Part shown: one piece after another, positions 13,894-22,271 of the stretch
Numbering within the stretch: position 1 is the stretch's first letter
Layout of the letters: each line of letters starts with the position of its first letter
Source: Actinomycetes bacterium
GTDB lineage: Bacteria > Actinomycetota > Acidimicrobiia > Acidimicrobiales > RAAP-2
Direction: 5' to 3'
Assembly: GCA_021810205.1 (NCBI GenBank)
Contig: JAJZJC010000003.1
Span: 1-62,178 of the forward strand
Length of the DNA: 62,178 nt
Notes under the pieces: model-generated
Told to the model about the DNA's origin: nothing
Seen by the model: only the letters and a program-made list of their open reading frames with translations
Databases searched by the model: none
Program-made: the position numbers and the translations under genes

Positions 13894-16242
13894 GTGGAAC
13901 GTCTGATTCTTCCCCTCCTTCCCTTGAAGTCCGGGGTGATGCTTCCCGGCATGGTGTTCACCATCGCGCTCGAGAGTCCCGAGGCGATCGCCGCCGCCGA
14001 CGCCGCCGCGTCCGCGGACGGCCGGTTCCTTCTCGTTCCTCACATCGAGGGGCGGTACGCGACCGTCGGCGTGATCTCCGAGATCACCGAGCGCGGCGAG
14101 CTGCCGGGTGGCCTCGACGCCATTGCCGTGCGCGGCGACCGCCGAGCGCTCATCGGCACCGGGGTTCCGGGGACCGGGGACGCGTTGTGGGTAGAAGCCG
14201 AGCCCATCGACGAGGCGCCAGCGAGCGACGCAGCGAACGAGCTCGCGCGCGAGTACCGCGCCGTGCTGGAGAACATTCTCATCGAACGCGGCGCAGGAAG
14301 GGTTGCCGCCCAGCTGCGCGAGGTGACCGAGGTCGGCCGGTTGGCCGACGTGTCGGGGTACTCGCCCGACCTCTCGCTGGCCCAAAAGGTGGAAGTGCTC
14401 GAGACCATCGACGTCGAGGCGCGCCTTCGCCTCGTGCTTGGATGGGCGCGCGACACCCTCGCCGATCTCGCCCTGCGCGAGCGGATCAAAAGTGATGTCG
14501 AACAGGGCATGGAGCGCACCCAACGCGAGTTCCTCCTGCGCCGGCAGCTCGAGGCGATCCGAAAGGAGCTCGGCGAGCTCCAAGGAGGTGAGGCCGGCAC
14601 GGACCCCGACGACTACCGGGCCAAGGTGGCGGCACGCGACCTTCCCGAGAACGTGCGCAGCGCGCTCGACCGCGAGCTCGATCGGCTCGAACGGACGAGC
14701 GACCAGAACCCCGAGAGCGGCTGGATCCGGACGTGGATCGATACCGTCCTCGAGCTTCCGTGGGGTGTGGAGTCGGAGGACCGACTGGAAGTCGCAGAGG
14801 CGGGGCGGATCCTCGACGAGGACCACGACGGGCTCGTCGACGTGAAGGAGCGCATCCTCGAGCACCTCGCGGTGCGCAAGCTGCAGTCGGAGCGGGGTCT
14901 GACGCCCGTCGATGGCAGAGGGGCAGGAGCCATCCTCGCGCTCGTGGGTCCGCCGGGCGTGGGCAAGACGTCGCTCGGCGAGTCGGTCGCGCGGGCGCTC
15001 GGGCGAAAGTTCGTGCGTGTCTCTCTCGGTGGTGTGCGCGACGAGGCCGAGATCCGGGGGCACCGTCGCACCTATGTGGGCGCACAGCCCGGCCGCTTCG
15101 TGCGCGCGATGCGCGAGGCCGGGACGATGAACCCGGTGCTTCTTCTCGACGAGGTCGACAAGCTCGGTGCAGATTTCCGTGGGGATCCCGCCTCCGCACT
15201 GCTCGAGGTTCTCGACCCTGCGCAGAACCACACGTTCCGTGACCATTACCTCGAGGTTGACCTCGACCTGTCGCGGGTGATGTTCATTGCGACGGCGAAT
15301 GTGCTCGACACCGTTCCGGGCCCGCTGCTCGACCGCATGGAGGTGATCCGGCTCGACGGATACACCGAGGACGAGAAGGTGGCCATCGCCCGCCATCACC
15401 TTCTCGCTCGCCAGCGATCGCGTGCTGCACTCTCGGAGCCCGAGCTCTCGATCACCGACGCCGCGCTGCATGCCATCGTGAGCGACTACACCCGGGAAGC
15501 CGGAGTCCGATCACTCGAACGCGAGCTCGGGCGCCTGGCAAGGAAGGTCGCGACGCGCATCGCCGCCGGCGATGTCGAGGCGCCGGTCAGCATCGACGAG
15601 GCGGACGTGCGGGCATGGCTCGGCCGCCCGAGATTCTTCTTCGAGGTGGCCGATCGTGTGAGCGCGCCGGGCGTGGCGACGGGGCTCGCGGTGACGGGAG
15701 CTGGCGGCGACGTCCTGTTCGTCGAGGCCGCAGCAGCGGACGGCCCCGAAGGATTGACCCTCACCGGACAGCTCGGCGACGTGATGAAGGAGTCGGCGGA
15801 GATCGCGCTCTCCTATGTCCGCTCGCACGCCGGGGCCCTCGGCATCGACTCCACGGCCTTCACCGGCAAGCGATTCCACGTTCACGTGCCCGCTGGTGCC
15901 GTGCCCAAGGACGGGCCATCGGCAGGGGTGACGATCGCGACGGCACTGGTGAGCCTGCTTACTGGCGTGCCGGTGCGACCGATCGTGGGTATGACGGGTG
16001 AGGTGACGCTTCAAGGCAGGGTGCTGCCGATCGGCGGTGTCAAGCAGAAGGTGCTGGCCGCGCACCGCGCCGGCCTCACCCATGTCGTCCTCCCCGCGCG
16101 AAACGGACCGGACCTCGAGGACGTCCCCGAGGAGGTTCGTGCGGAGATGACGTTCCACGAGGCGACGACGGTCGCGGAGGTGCTTGGCGCTGCGCTCGAT
16201 ACCGCGTCAGGCGATCGCGGCACGCTTGCGACTGCGGCCTGA
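13894..16242 (+). CDS. lon: ATP-dependent Lon protease
   Basis: 782 aa from GTG 13894 (TTGGAGA upstream). The N-terminal LAN domain begins LPLLPLKSGVMLPGMVFTIALE. The AAA+ module has Walker A GPPGVGKTS, Walker B VLLLDEVDK and the sensor region DNPAQN-type LDPAQNHTF. The protease domain carries the catalytic Ser in PKDGPSAGVTIATAL and the catalytic Lys in GGVKQKVLAAHRAG (Ser-Lys dyad). The size and order are typical of LonA. It degrades misfolded and regulatory proteins in the cytosol. No HspR (HAIR) box is visible upstream. Actinobacteria vary in having Lon, so its presence next to Bpa/proteasome components elsewhere in the window is of interest. Confidence 0.95.
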   Translation: MERLILPLLPLKSGVMLPGMVFTIALESPEAIAAADAAASADGRFLLVPHIEGRYATVGVISEITERGELPGGLDAIAVRGDRRALIGTGVPGTGDALWVEAEPIDEAPASDAANELAREYRAVLENILIERGAGRVAAQLREVTEVGRLADVSGYSPDLSLAQKVEVLETIDVEARLRLVLGWARDTLADLALRERIKSDVEQGMERTQREFLLRRQLEAIRKELGELQGGEAGTDPDDYRAKVAARDLPENVRSALDRELDRLERTSDQNPESGWIRTWIDTVLELPWGVESEDRLEVAEAGRILDEDHDGLVDVKERILEHLAVRKLQSERGLTPVDGRGAGAILALVGPPGVGKTSLGESVARALGRKFVRVSLGGVRDEAEIRGHRRTYVGAQPGRFVRAMREAGTMNPVLLLDEVDKLGADFRGDPASALLEVLDPAQNHTFRDHYLEVDLDLSRVMFIATANVLDTVPGPLLDRMEVIRLDGYTEDEKVAIARHHLLARQRSRAALSEPELSITDAALHAIVSDYTREAGVRSLERELGRLARKVATRIAAGDVEAPVSIDEADVRAWLGRPRFFFEVADRVSAPGVATGLAVTGAGGDVLFVEAAAADGPEGLTLTGQLGDVMKESAEIALSYVRSHAGALGIDSTAFTGKRFHVHVPAGAVPKDGPSAGVTIATALVSLLTGVPVRPIVGMTGEVTLQGRVLPIGGVKQKVLAAHRAGLTHVVLPARNGPDLEDVPEEVRAEMTFHEATTVAEVLGAALDTASGDRGTLATAA

Positions 16243-16288
16243 GATCACGCGAAAGAACGTCCTGAGCCCACGCGAAAGGACCGGAACC

Positions 16289-16537
16289 ATGGACGACGAC
16301 GACATACTCCGGCGCATCGGCGAGCTCGCCGACGAGGAGCGCAGGTTGGAGGAGTCCCACGCGCAGACAGCGGCGGGGCTTTCTGCCGAGGAGAAGGCAC
16401 GCTTGGACCGGCTCGAGGTGACGCTCGACCAGCTGTGGGACGTCCTCCGCCAGCGCCGCGCGCTCCGGCGAGCCGGTCGGGACCCGGACGAGGCGGCGGA
16501 GCGTCCGCCGAGCACGGTCGAGCGCTATCAGCAGTGA
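16289..16537 (+). CDS. DUF2630 family small protein
   Basis: 82 aa from ATG 16289 (GAAAGGA 8 nt upstream). The sequence DDDILRRIGELADEERRLEE... LDRLEVTLDQLWDVLRQRRALRRAGRDPDEAAERPPSTVERYQ matches the DUF2630 pattern, a short coiled-coil protein common in actinobacteria with no known function. It is 46 bp downstream of lon and may be co-transcribed. The upstream extension in the ORF track starts inside lon. Confidence 0.8.
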   Translation: MDDDDILRRIGELADEERRLEESHAQTAAGLSAEEKARLDRLEVTLDQLWDVLRQRRALRRAGRDPDEAAERPPSTVERYQQ

Positions 16538-16615
16538 GCGCGACGAGGCATCCGTCGAGCCGGGCGTCTCGAATCGCTACGCCGAACGGCGCGCGAGTCG
16601 GCGGCGATGCGGCCC

Positions 16616-16661
16616 GATGGGGCCGGAACGGGAAAGGCGATGGGGCCGGAACGGGAAAAGT
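16616..16661. repeat. 23-bp tandem duplication upstream of the EncFtn gene
   Basis: GATGGGGCCGGAACGGGAAA is repeated with a period of 23 bp (16616 and 16639), identical over the first 20 bases. It lies in the 213-bp gap between DUF2630 and the encapsulated ferritin and may affect promoter spacing there. Confidence 0.8.
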
Positions 16662-16750
16662 ATGTCCCTGATACCGTGAGTTGGGCATAGAACACACGAG
16701 TCGCGCGGGCGCGCCGGCGCGAGATGACCGACCAGGCTGAGGAGGATCGG

Positions 16751-17143
16751 ATGGCCAACAGCGAGGGACTCCACGAGCCCGAGGCGCTGCTCTCGCCCGA
16801 GACGATCGACCGTCATCGCGCGCTCACCTCCTTGCAAGAGGAGCTCGAGGCTGCCGACTGGTACGACCAGCGGGTGGAGGCGACCTCGGATCCCGAGCTC
16901 GGCGCGATCTTGGCGCACAACCGGGACGAGGAGAAGGAGCATGCGATGATGCTGCTCGAGTGGCTCCGGCGCCACGATCCTGCGCTCGACCAGCACATGC
17001 AGACGTACCTGTTCACCGATGCGCCGCCGACCGAGATCGAAGCCGACGGCGGCCCCGGCGCACCCGGCAAAGGCGGCCCCGGCGCACCCGGCAAAGGCCG
17101 CGGCGGATCGCTCGGCCTCGGCGGCATGCGAGTGCAGTCGTGA
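16751..17143 (+). CDS. Encapsulated ferritin-like protein (EncFtn), encapsulin cargo
   Basis: 130 aa from ATG 16751 with GGAGG 5 nt upstream. The helical core LQEELEAADWYDQRVEATSDPELGAILAHNRDEEKEHAMMLLEWLRRHDPALDQHM (about 28-83) contains the EncFtn ferroxidase pattern of a Glu on helix 1 and E..H (EKEH, residues 61-64) on helix 2. It forms the metal site only after dimer/decamer assembly. A Gly/Pro linker with two copies of GGPGAPGK leads to the C-terminal targeting peptide GSLGLGGMR, which docks cargo inside encapsulin shells. It overlaps the shell gene (GTGA). Role: iron oxidation and storage inside the nanocompartment. Confidence 0.9.
   Translation: MANSEGLHEPEALLSPETIDRHRALTSLQEELEAADWYDQRVEATSDPELGAILAHNRDEEKEHAMMLLEWLRRHDPALDQHMQTYLFTDAPPTEIEADGGPGAPGKGGPGAPGKGRGGSLGLGGMRVQS
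17048..17095 (+). repeat. 24-bp tandem duplication coding the EncFtn linker
   Basis: Two identical in-frame 24-mers beginning GGCGGCCCCGGCGCACCC, each coding Gly-Gly-Pro-Gly-Ala-Pro-Gly-Lys, between the ferritin fold and the targeting peptide. The duplication lengthens the tether by eight residues. Confidence 0.9.
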
Positions 17144-17940
17144 ACCATCTTCTCCGTTCCCATGCGCCCGTCACCGAGGAGGCCTGGCGGCAGCTGGACG
17201 ACGAGGCGCGCCAGCGGCTCGCGCCGGCGCTCGCGGCGCGCAAGCTCGTGGACTTCTCCGGTCCGCACGGCTGGCGCTACTCGGCAGCCGAGCTCGGGCG
17301 GGCTGCGCAGATCGCTGCTCCCGAGGGTGCGCTGCAGGCCCGCCAGCGAGAGGTGCTGCCGCTCGTGGAGCTTCGCGCGCCGTTCACGGTTGCCCTCGAC
17401 GAGCTACGTGATGCAGGACGCGGCGCGCTCGACATCGATCTCGGCTCGCTCGACGAGGCCGTGCGCCTCGTGGCGCGTGCCGAGAACGTCGCCGTCTTTC
17501 ACGGCTGGGCCGACGCGGGCATCGAGGGGATCTGTGATACGTCGCCGCTGGACACCGTCCCGCTCGGGTCGTCGTTCGCCGACTACCCGTCGCGCGTAGC
17601 GACGGCGATCGAGGGTCTGCTCGAGCGGGGTGTGAGCGGCCCCTACGGCCTCGCCCTCGGTCCCGAGGGCTACACCGGCGTGGTCGAGACCACCGAGCAC
17701 GGTGGGTTGGTCGTCTTCGACCACCTCCGGCAGATCCTCGGCGGACCGATCGTCTGGGCGCCCGGCGTCCGCGGCGCGGTGTTGGTCAGCCTGCGAGGCG
17801 GCGACTTCGTGTTCGTTTGCGGGCAGGACATCTCGATCGGCTACGAGCACCACGATGCGGAGTCGGTCCACCTCTACCTGGAGGAGTCGTTCACGTTCCG
17901 CGCGCTCACGCCCGACGCCGGAGTGGGGCTCGCGCTCTAG
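17140..17940 (+). CDS. Encapsulin shell protein, family 1
   Basis: 266 aa from GTG 17140, overlapping the cargo stop codon. Starts MNHLLRSHAPVTEEAWRQLDDEARQRLAPALAARKLVDFSGPHGW, typical of linocin/encapsulin N-termini. It continues with QREVLPLVELRAPFTVALDELRD and ends GQDISIGYEHHDAESVHLYLEESFTFRAL (HK97-fold A domain). Sixty or more copies assemble into an icosahedral cage that houses the EncFtn cargo. The ORF-track start at 16960 lies inside the cargo gene and is rejected. The gene is convergent with the amidohydrolase, with only 9 bp between stops. Confidence 0.93.
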   Translation: MNHLLRSHAPVTEEAWRQLDDEARQRLAPALAARKLVDFSGPHGWRYSAAELGRAAQIAAPEGALQARQREVLPLVELRAPFTVALDELRDAGRGALDIDLGSLDEAVRLVARAENVAVFHGWADAGIEGICDTSPLDTVPLGSSFADYPSRVATAIEGLLERGVSGPYGLALGPEGYTGVVETTEHGGLVVFDHLRQILGGPIVWAPGVRGAVLVSLRGGDFVFVCGQDISIGYEHHDAESVHLYLEESFTFRALTPDAGVGLAL

Positions 17941-17949
17941 CATGGCGAG

Positions 17950-19347
17950 TCACTTGTTCGTGTAGACGGCCGGTTGCCAGAGCCCTGGGTTGTCGATCCC
18001 GGCACGCTGCATGAGGCGGTCACGCGCCGCGTCTGCGAGCCGGCGGACGTCGGGCAGCCGATGGTGGACGAGTTGCCCGCCGCGTTTGACGATCTCACCG
18101 TCGACGAACACCGTGTCGACGAGGCCGGGGTGACCCGACTCGACGATCGCGCCTGCGGGGTAATTGAGGGGCTGCATACCCCACGTGTCCGTGCGGACGA
18201 GGATCATGTCCGCACGCTTTCCTGGCGTGAGCGATCCGACCGTGTCACCGAGCCATGCTGCGGTCGCGCCGCCCTGCGTGGCGAAAAAGACCACGTCGCG
18301 AGAGGTGAGCGGGAGTGGGTCCACCGCCCGGTCCTCGTCTAGCGCCTGGATGTTGACCAGGTAGCGGGAACCGGCGAGCAGTGCCCGCATGGCCGAGAAC
18401 ATGTCGCCGCCGACGGACGTGCATACATCGATCGAGATCGAGACCGGGATGCCACGCTCGTGCGCACGAAGTGCCGCAAGGCGTCCGTGCCCCATGTGCA
18501 TCTCCAGCTCCGGCGCGCTGGAGATCGCGCCGCCCGTCGACTTGATGATGTCGAACTCGTCATCGGCCAGCATGTTGCAGTGGACGTACGTCGTCCTCGG
18601 CGTCGTGAGACCGTTGTCGTGCATCCATCGGACGGGGAGTCCCTTGCCCCATGCACCGTCTCCAACGTGGACGGTCACTGGGATGTCCAGCTCCGAAGCC
18701 AGGTTGAAGTCCTCGAGCGTGACGGGCTGAGTGGCGAACTGCGGACCCCGTGGCGCGAGCGCCAGGGTCACTCTCGAGCTCCCGGAGGAGAACCAGCGCT
18801 CCGCGATGCGCATGACGTCGCGCGACTGGGGCACGTCGCTTATCGGAAGCCACTCGTCGTTGCTGTTCCCGTAGCCCCAGACCGACCGGATCCCGGAGTC
18901 GAGCACGCCCTGGATCGCCGCGTCGGCGTGTTCGGGCGAGTTGTTGTTGTGGGACCAGTCCACGAGCGTCGTGATGCCGGCGTCGAGGGCATCGAGCATC
19001 GCGATGAGGTTCGCAGCATACATGTCCTCGGGCTCGTAGAGCTTGCCGATGACGCCACGCACGCCCGAGAAGTATTGGGGAAGCGTCCAGTCGGTCGACA
19101 CGTGGCGTATCAGTGACTGCCAACTGTGCCTGTGGGTGTCGACGAACCCGGGCAGCACGATTCGGTCGGTGCCGTCGATTTCTTCCGCATCGACTGGTCC
19201 GAGATCTGCTCCGACGGCGGCGATCACCGATCCCTCGATGAGCACGTCGCCCTTCTCCAAGTCGCCGATGGCGGGATCCTGGCTGAGAATCCGGGCACTG
19301 CGCACGACCCAACGAGAGGGGCGGGAAGCCTCTGCCGCTGCGCTCAT
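17950..19347 (-). CDS. Amidohydrolase-superfamily deaminase-like protein (AtzA/TrzA-SsnA type)
   Basis: 465 aa. N-terminal beta sandwich (VLIEGSVIAAVGADL, GFVDTHRHSWQSLIR) with the metal HxH motif of the superfamily, then TLVDWSHNN, VHVGDGAWG (metal His), THVHCN-type VHCNMLADDE and a late Asp region SIDVCTSVGGDMFSAM. The C-terminal GSLTPGKRADMILVRTDTW is typical of cytosine/chlorohydrolase-type enzymes. It probably deaminates or hydrolyses an N-heterocycle. Gene start ATG 19347 overlaps the stop of the PPOX gene (ATGA), so the two form one operon. The nearby sugar/nucleoside-type ABC importer could supply the substrate, which is inference. Confidence 0.85.
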   Translation of the reverse strand: MSAAAEASRPSRWVVRSARILSQDPAIGDLEKGDVLIEGSVIAAVGADLGPVDAEEIDGTDRIVLPGFVDTHRHSWQSLIRHVSTDWTLPQYFSGVRGVIGKLYEPEDMYAANLIAMLDALDAGITTLVDWSHNNNSPEHADAAIQGVLDSGIRSVWGYGNSNDEWLPISDVPQSRDVMRIAERWFSSGSSRVTLALAPRGPQFATQPVTLEDFNLASELDIPVTVHVGDGAWGKGLPVRWMHDNGLTTPRTTYVHCNMLADDEFDIIKSTGGAISSAPELEMHMGHGRLAALRAHERGIPVSISIDVCTSVGGDMFSAMRALLAGSRYLVNIQALDEDRAVDPLPLTSRDVVFFATQGGATAAWLGDTVGSLTPGKRADMILVRTDTWGMQPLNYPAGAIVESGHPGLVDTVFVDGEIVKRGGQLVHHRLPDVRRLADAARDRLMQRAGIDNPGLWQPAVYTNK

Positions 19348-19748
19348 TGGATGGTCGTGTGCTCGGGGCGGACGCGGACGATCACGCGGTGGTCACCGGG
19401 CTGGTGCCACGGATAGTGGTCCTCGCCGAGGTACTTCTTCGCCATCGAGTCGATGAAGGCATTGTCGGGGTCCTCGTCGATACGGTCGACCACGCCGCGG
19501 ATCTCGATGTAGCGGTAGGGGTTGTCGGGGTCAGTGATCGAAAGAGAGATGCGGGGGTTCTTCTTCAGGTTCTGGTACTTCTGCCGACTGGTCGTCTGGC
19601 TGAACGACAGCTCGCGGCCATCCCATGCGAACCAGACCGGGGAGCTGTGCGGCTCGTGGCTCGGGCCGATGGTCGCCGCGTGCGCGAAACCCTTCTTCTC
19701 CAAGATGTCGGCGTGGCTCTCCGGGATCACGGAGTTGGTGTCGGGCAT
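19344..19748 (-). CDS. PPOX-class, probably F420-dependent, flavin/deazaflavin oxidoreductase
   Basis: 134 aa from ATG 19748 with AAGGAGG upstream. Split-barrel fold signatures: HAATIGPSHEPHSSPVWFAWDGRELSFSQTTSRQKYQNLKKNPRISLSITDPDNPYRYIEIRGVV. The blocks S.PVWF, K..NL..NPR and YRYIEIRG are characteristic of the F420-binding FDOR-B group (TIGR03618-like) rather than FMN pyridoxamine-phosphate oxidase. It would use F420H2 to reduce an unknown small molecule. The ORF-track extension to 19889 covers the divergent intergenic region and is rejected. Confidence 0.82.
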   Translation of the reverse strand: MPDTNSVIPESHADILEKKGFAHAATIGPSHEPHSSPVWFAWDGRELSFSQTTSRQKYQNLKKNPRISLSITDPDNPYRYIEIRGVVDRIDEDPDNAFIDSMAKKYLGEDHYPWHQPGDHRVIVRVRPEHTTIQ

Positions 19749-19781
19749 CGAAGGCCTCCTTCGTTGTGGTGTTGTGTCAAC

Positions 19782-19799
19782 GCCTGGCGTGCGCCAGGC
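19782..19799. promoter_or_regulatory. Perfect 18-bp inverted repeat in the divergent PPOX/SDR intergenic region
   Basis: GCCTGGCGTGCGCCAGGC: 8-bp arms around TG. It is 34 bp upstream of the PPOX start and 160 bp from the SDR start, within a 212-bp divergent gap. An operator is likelier than a terminator because both flanking genes point away. Confidence 0.45.
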
Positions 19800-19960
19800 T
19801 TCTCCTAGGCAGCTGCAGCGGATGTACTGTATGACTGAACGCAGCGTAGGCGGAAGATGCCGCTGATTCCAATGGGAAGGTGCCAGCACCGCCGGTGCTG
19901 TTCGTCAATACGCAACACGCGTCGGGCGCCAGCTCGGCGGAGGTCGGAAACGGAGGACCG

Positions 19961-20725
19961 ATGCAGCTCGATTTCACCGGGAAGACCGCCGTCGTCACGG
20001 GCGCGAGCTCCGGGATCGGCGCCGCGTCCGCGCGCCTGCTCGCCGCGGCCGGTGCGTCGGTCGTGCTCGCGGGAAGGGACAGGGTCCGACTCGAGCGTGT
20101 GCAGTCAGAGATTCAAGCGGCAGGTGGGTCGGCTCGTGCCGCGATAGGGGACTTGACCGACGACAGGACGCTGGTGAAGGTCGTCGAGACCGCAGTCGGC
20201 ACGCCGGGGGCGGCCGGCGCCATCGACGTGGTGGTGCACTGTGCCGGCCTGCTCGAGAAGGGCACGGTTCGTGAGGCCGATCTCGACAGCATCGATCGCA
20301 TGTGGCGTGTCAACGCTCGTGCGCCGATGCTGCTGACCAAGGCGGCGATCCCGCATCTCGCGGACGGCTCCTCGATCGTGTTCGTCTCTTCGACTGTCGC
20401 GCACGTCGGCTTCCCGGCGTACGCGCCGTACTCGGCGGCCAAGGGGGCCATCGAGGCCTTCGCTCGAGCGCTCGCCGTGGAGCTTGCGCCCGCGACCCGA
20501 GTGAACGTGGTCGCCCCCGGCTTCGCGGAGACGCCGATGCTCACCGACCAGTATCCGGAGAACCCGGCGATGGAGGAGTGGATCGTCTCGCGCACCCCCG
20601 TCGGCTTTGTTGGATCCGCCGAGGACATCGCCAGGACGATCCTCGCCGTCGCGTGCAGTGCGACCGGCCGGTACATCACCGGCTCCACGCTCATATGCGA
20701 CGGCGGCTGGGTCGCCGCAGGCTAG
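19961..20725 (+). CDS. Short-chain dehydrogenase/reductase
   Basis: 254 aa from ATG 19961 (GGAGGA 4 nt upstream). TGASSGIG cofactor loop, LAGRDRVRLERV (an Arg after strand 2 favours NADPH), HCAG, catalytic FVSSTVAHVGFPAYAPYSAAKGAI (Ser, Tyr, Lys), VAPGFAETPML and the C-terminal TGSTLICDGGW of FabG-like SDRs. It is divergent from the amidohydrolase/PPOX operon and about 350 bp upstream of the ABC importer on the same strand. The substrate is unknown. Confidence 0.88.
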   Translation: MQLDFTGKTAVVTGASSGIGAASARLLAAAGASVVLAGRDRVRLERVQSEIQAAGGSARAAIGDLTDDRTLVKVVETAVGTPGAAGAIDVVVHCAGLLEKGTVREADLDSIDRMWRVNARAPMLLTKAAIPHLADGSSIVFVSSTVAHVGFPAYAPYSAAKGAIEAFARALAVELAPATRVNVVAPGFAETPMLTDQYPENPAMEEWIVSRTPVGFVGSAEDIARTILAVACSATGRYITGSTLICDGGWVAAG

Positions 20726-20915
20726 TCCTGGGCTGGTCCACGGCTCTCGGGAAGGACGGGGCAGCAGGCTGGGCGCGGCGCGGTGGCGCGGCGGGGTGAC
20801 GCGGCGCCGAGACACCGCGTCGCACGAGGGGCGGTGTTGGCTTGCTGTCCGCATGCCGGCGGTGCGCGCACCGCAGTTCCTGTATAGCAGCGCTGTCCTA
20901 GGCGGTAAGTGGCAG

Positions 20916-20945
20916 TTGACACCACCTGCTCAGTATCACTACACT
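20916..20945 (+). promoter_or_regulatory. Sigma-70-type promoter of the ABC importer operon
   Basis: TTGACA (20916-20921), 18-bp spacer, TACACT (20940-20945). It lies in the 354-bp gap between the SDR stop and the permease start. The rest of the gap shows only GC-rich sequence with no gene. With this promoter the leader would be about 130 nt. Confidence 0.55.
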
Positions 20946-21079
20946 TTCGCCGTGGACGCCTGTGGGGGGACGACTCACGTCGTCGTCGTATCCGCATCGG
21001 GGTGACTCCCTCTCGACGCGACGAGGCTGGGGTGGACGAGGCCGCGTCGCCAGCACGCAGACATCATCAGGCGCTCGTG

Positions 21080-22240
21080 ATGGGTGGACCCGTCCGGCAG
21101 ACCCGCTGGGACACGGTTTCACGCATCTCGGCGATGCTGCGCAGCCCGTTTTTCCCGATATGGCCTGCCACTGCTGCGCTGTTCGCGCTGAGCCCTGCCA
21201 TCGCGACTGGCAGCCTTGGAGGGTCGGTGGTGACGTCGACCTTGCCCTTCGCCGCGGTGCTCGCGATCGCCGCAATGGGCCAGACGCTCGTCATCCAACA
21301 GCGTGGACTCGATCTGTCGGTCGCAGGGATGATCTCGCTCACGGCGATCATCGTGACGAAGTACCCGAATGGCGCGAACTCCGGGCTGCTGCCCGCCATC
21401 GGTGTCGCCCTGCTCGCCTGCGTGATCACTGGGGCGGCCAATGGTTTCGCCATCACCCGGTTGCGCATCACGCCGCTCATCGCGACGCTGGGCACGAACG
21501 CGCTCTTGCTCGGTGTGATCCTCATCATCACGAGCGGGAGCTCGACGGCGACGCCGGCTCCTGCCCTGACGAGCCTCGGCTTCGGCAAGCTCTGGGGCAT
21601 TCCCCACACGGTGCTGATCGCGCTCGCCCTCGTGGTGATCGTCGCCCTGGCGATGCGCTTCACCGCGCTGGGCCGCCGGTTCGTCTCGGTCGGCACCAAC
21701 GCGCCGGGAGCGTACGTCGCGGGAATCGGCGTGCGCCGGTACGTGTGGAGCACGTACATCGCGGCGAGCGTCTTGTACGGGATCGCTGCGATCCTCCTCG
21801 CCGGCTACGTGGGCACCCCGGGCCTCAGCGCTGGGACAGCGTACCTACTGCCCTCGATCACGGTCGTGGTACTTGGCGGCGCATCGCTCGCCGGTGGGAG
21901 TGGGAGCGTCATCGGCTCGGCTGTTGGGGCGATCTTCTTGATCCAGCTCCAACAGGACGTGTTCGGCGCTGGCGCCGCGACGTCCGTCCAGTACCTCATC
22001 CAGGCCGGAGTGATCGCAGCTGCGATGGCTGTCCGCAACGTCCGCTGGACTTCTGTCGTCCAACGGCTGCGTGCCCGGCGCGCGTCGATCACTCAGGGTG
22101 GCCAGGGGATGACCGGGACCGCAACCGACGCCCGCGACCGGCCCGTGCCGGGCCAGTTCGTCCCGGCGCTCGGGCACAGCGCGGGCCCTCAAATCAGCCG
22201 CATCACCCCAAGTCAGCCAAGTCATCGACGTGACCCATGA
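21080..22240 (+). CDS. ABC sugar-type importer permease (RbsC/BPD_transp_2 family)
   Basis: About 386 aa from ATG 21080. Roughly ten membrane segments, and the family blocks GQTLVIQQRGLDLSVAGMISL, GAANGFAITRLRITPLIATLGTNALLLG, VGTNAPGAYVAGIGVRRYVW and LGGASLAGGSGSVIGSAVGAIFL are those of ribose/galactose-type permeases. The start is uncertain: the frame is open from 20909 and GTG 21002, 21032 and 21077 are alternatives; none has a strong ribosome site. The C-terminal 60 residues are hydrophilic and probably cytosolic. It pairs with the binding protein downstream and with the ATPase-permease fusion. Confidence 0.88.
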   Translation: MGGPVRQTRWDTVSRISAMLRSPFFPIWPATAALFALSPAIATGSLGGSVVTSTLPFAAVLAIAAMGQTLVIQQRGLDLSVAGMISLTAIIVTKYPNGANSGLLPAIGVALLACVITGAANGFAITRLRITPLIATLGTNALLLGVILIITSGSSTATPAPALTSLGFGKLWGIPHTVLIALALVVIVALAMRFTALGRRFVSVGTNAPGAYVAGIGVRRYVWSTYIAASVLYGIAAILLAGYVGTPGLSAGTAYLLPSITVVVLGGASLAGGSGSVIGSAVGAIFLIQLQQDVFGAGAATSVQYLIQAGVIAAAMAVRNVRWTSVVQRLRARRASITQGGQGMTGTATDARDRPVPGQFVPALGHSAGPQISRITPSQPSHRRDP

Positions 22241-22254
22241 GCGTGACCCATGAG
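22229..22254 (+). repeat. 13-bp tandem duplication spanning the permease stop codon
   Basis: CGTGACCCATGAG occurs twice in succession. The first copy contains the TGA stop of the permease; the second extends the gap to the binding-protein gene. Confidence 0.85.
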
Positions 22255-22271
22255 AAGGGAGACAGGTAGTG

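Noticed and set aside
13075-15471. 798-aa minus-strand ORF opposite MerR and lon
   Set aside because: Shadow of the lon reading frame; Arg/His-rich composition and no motif.
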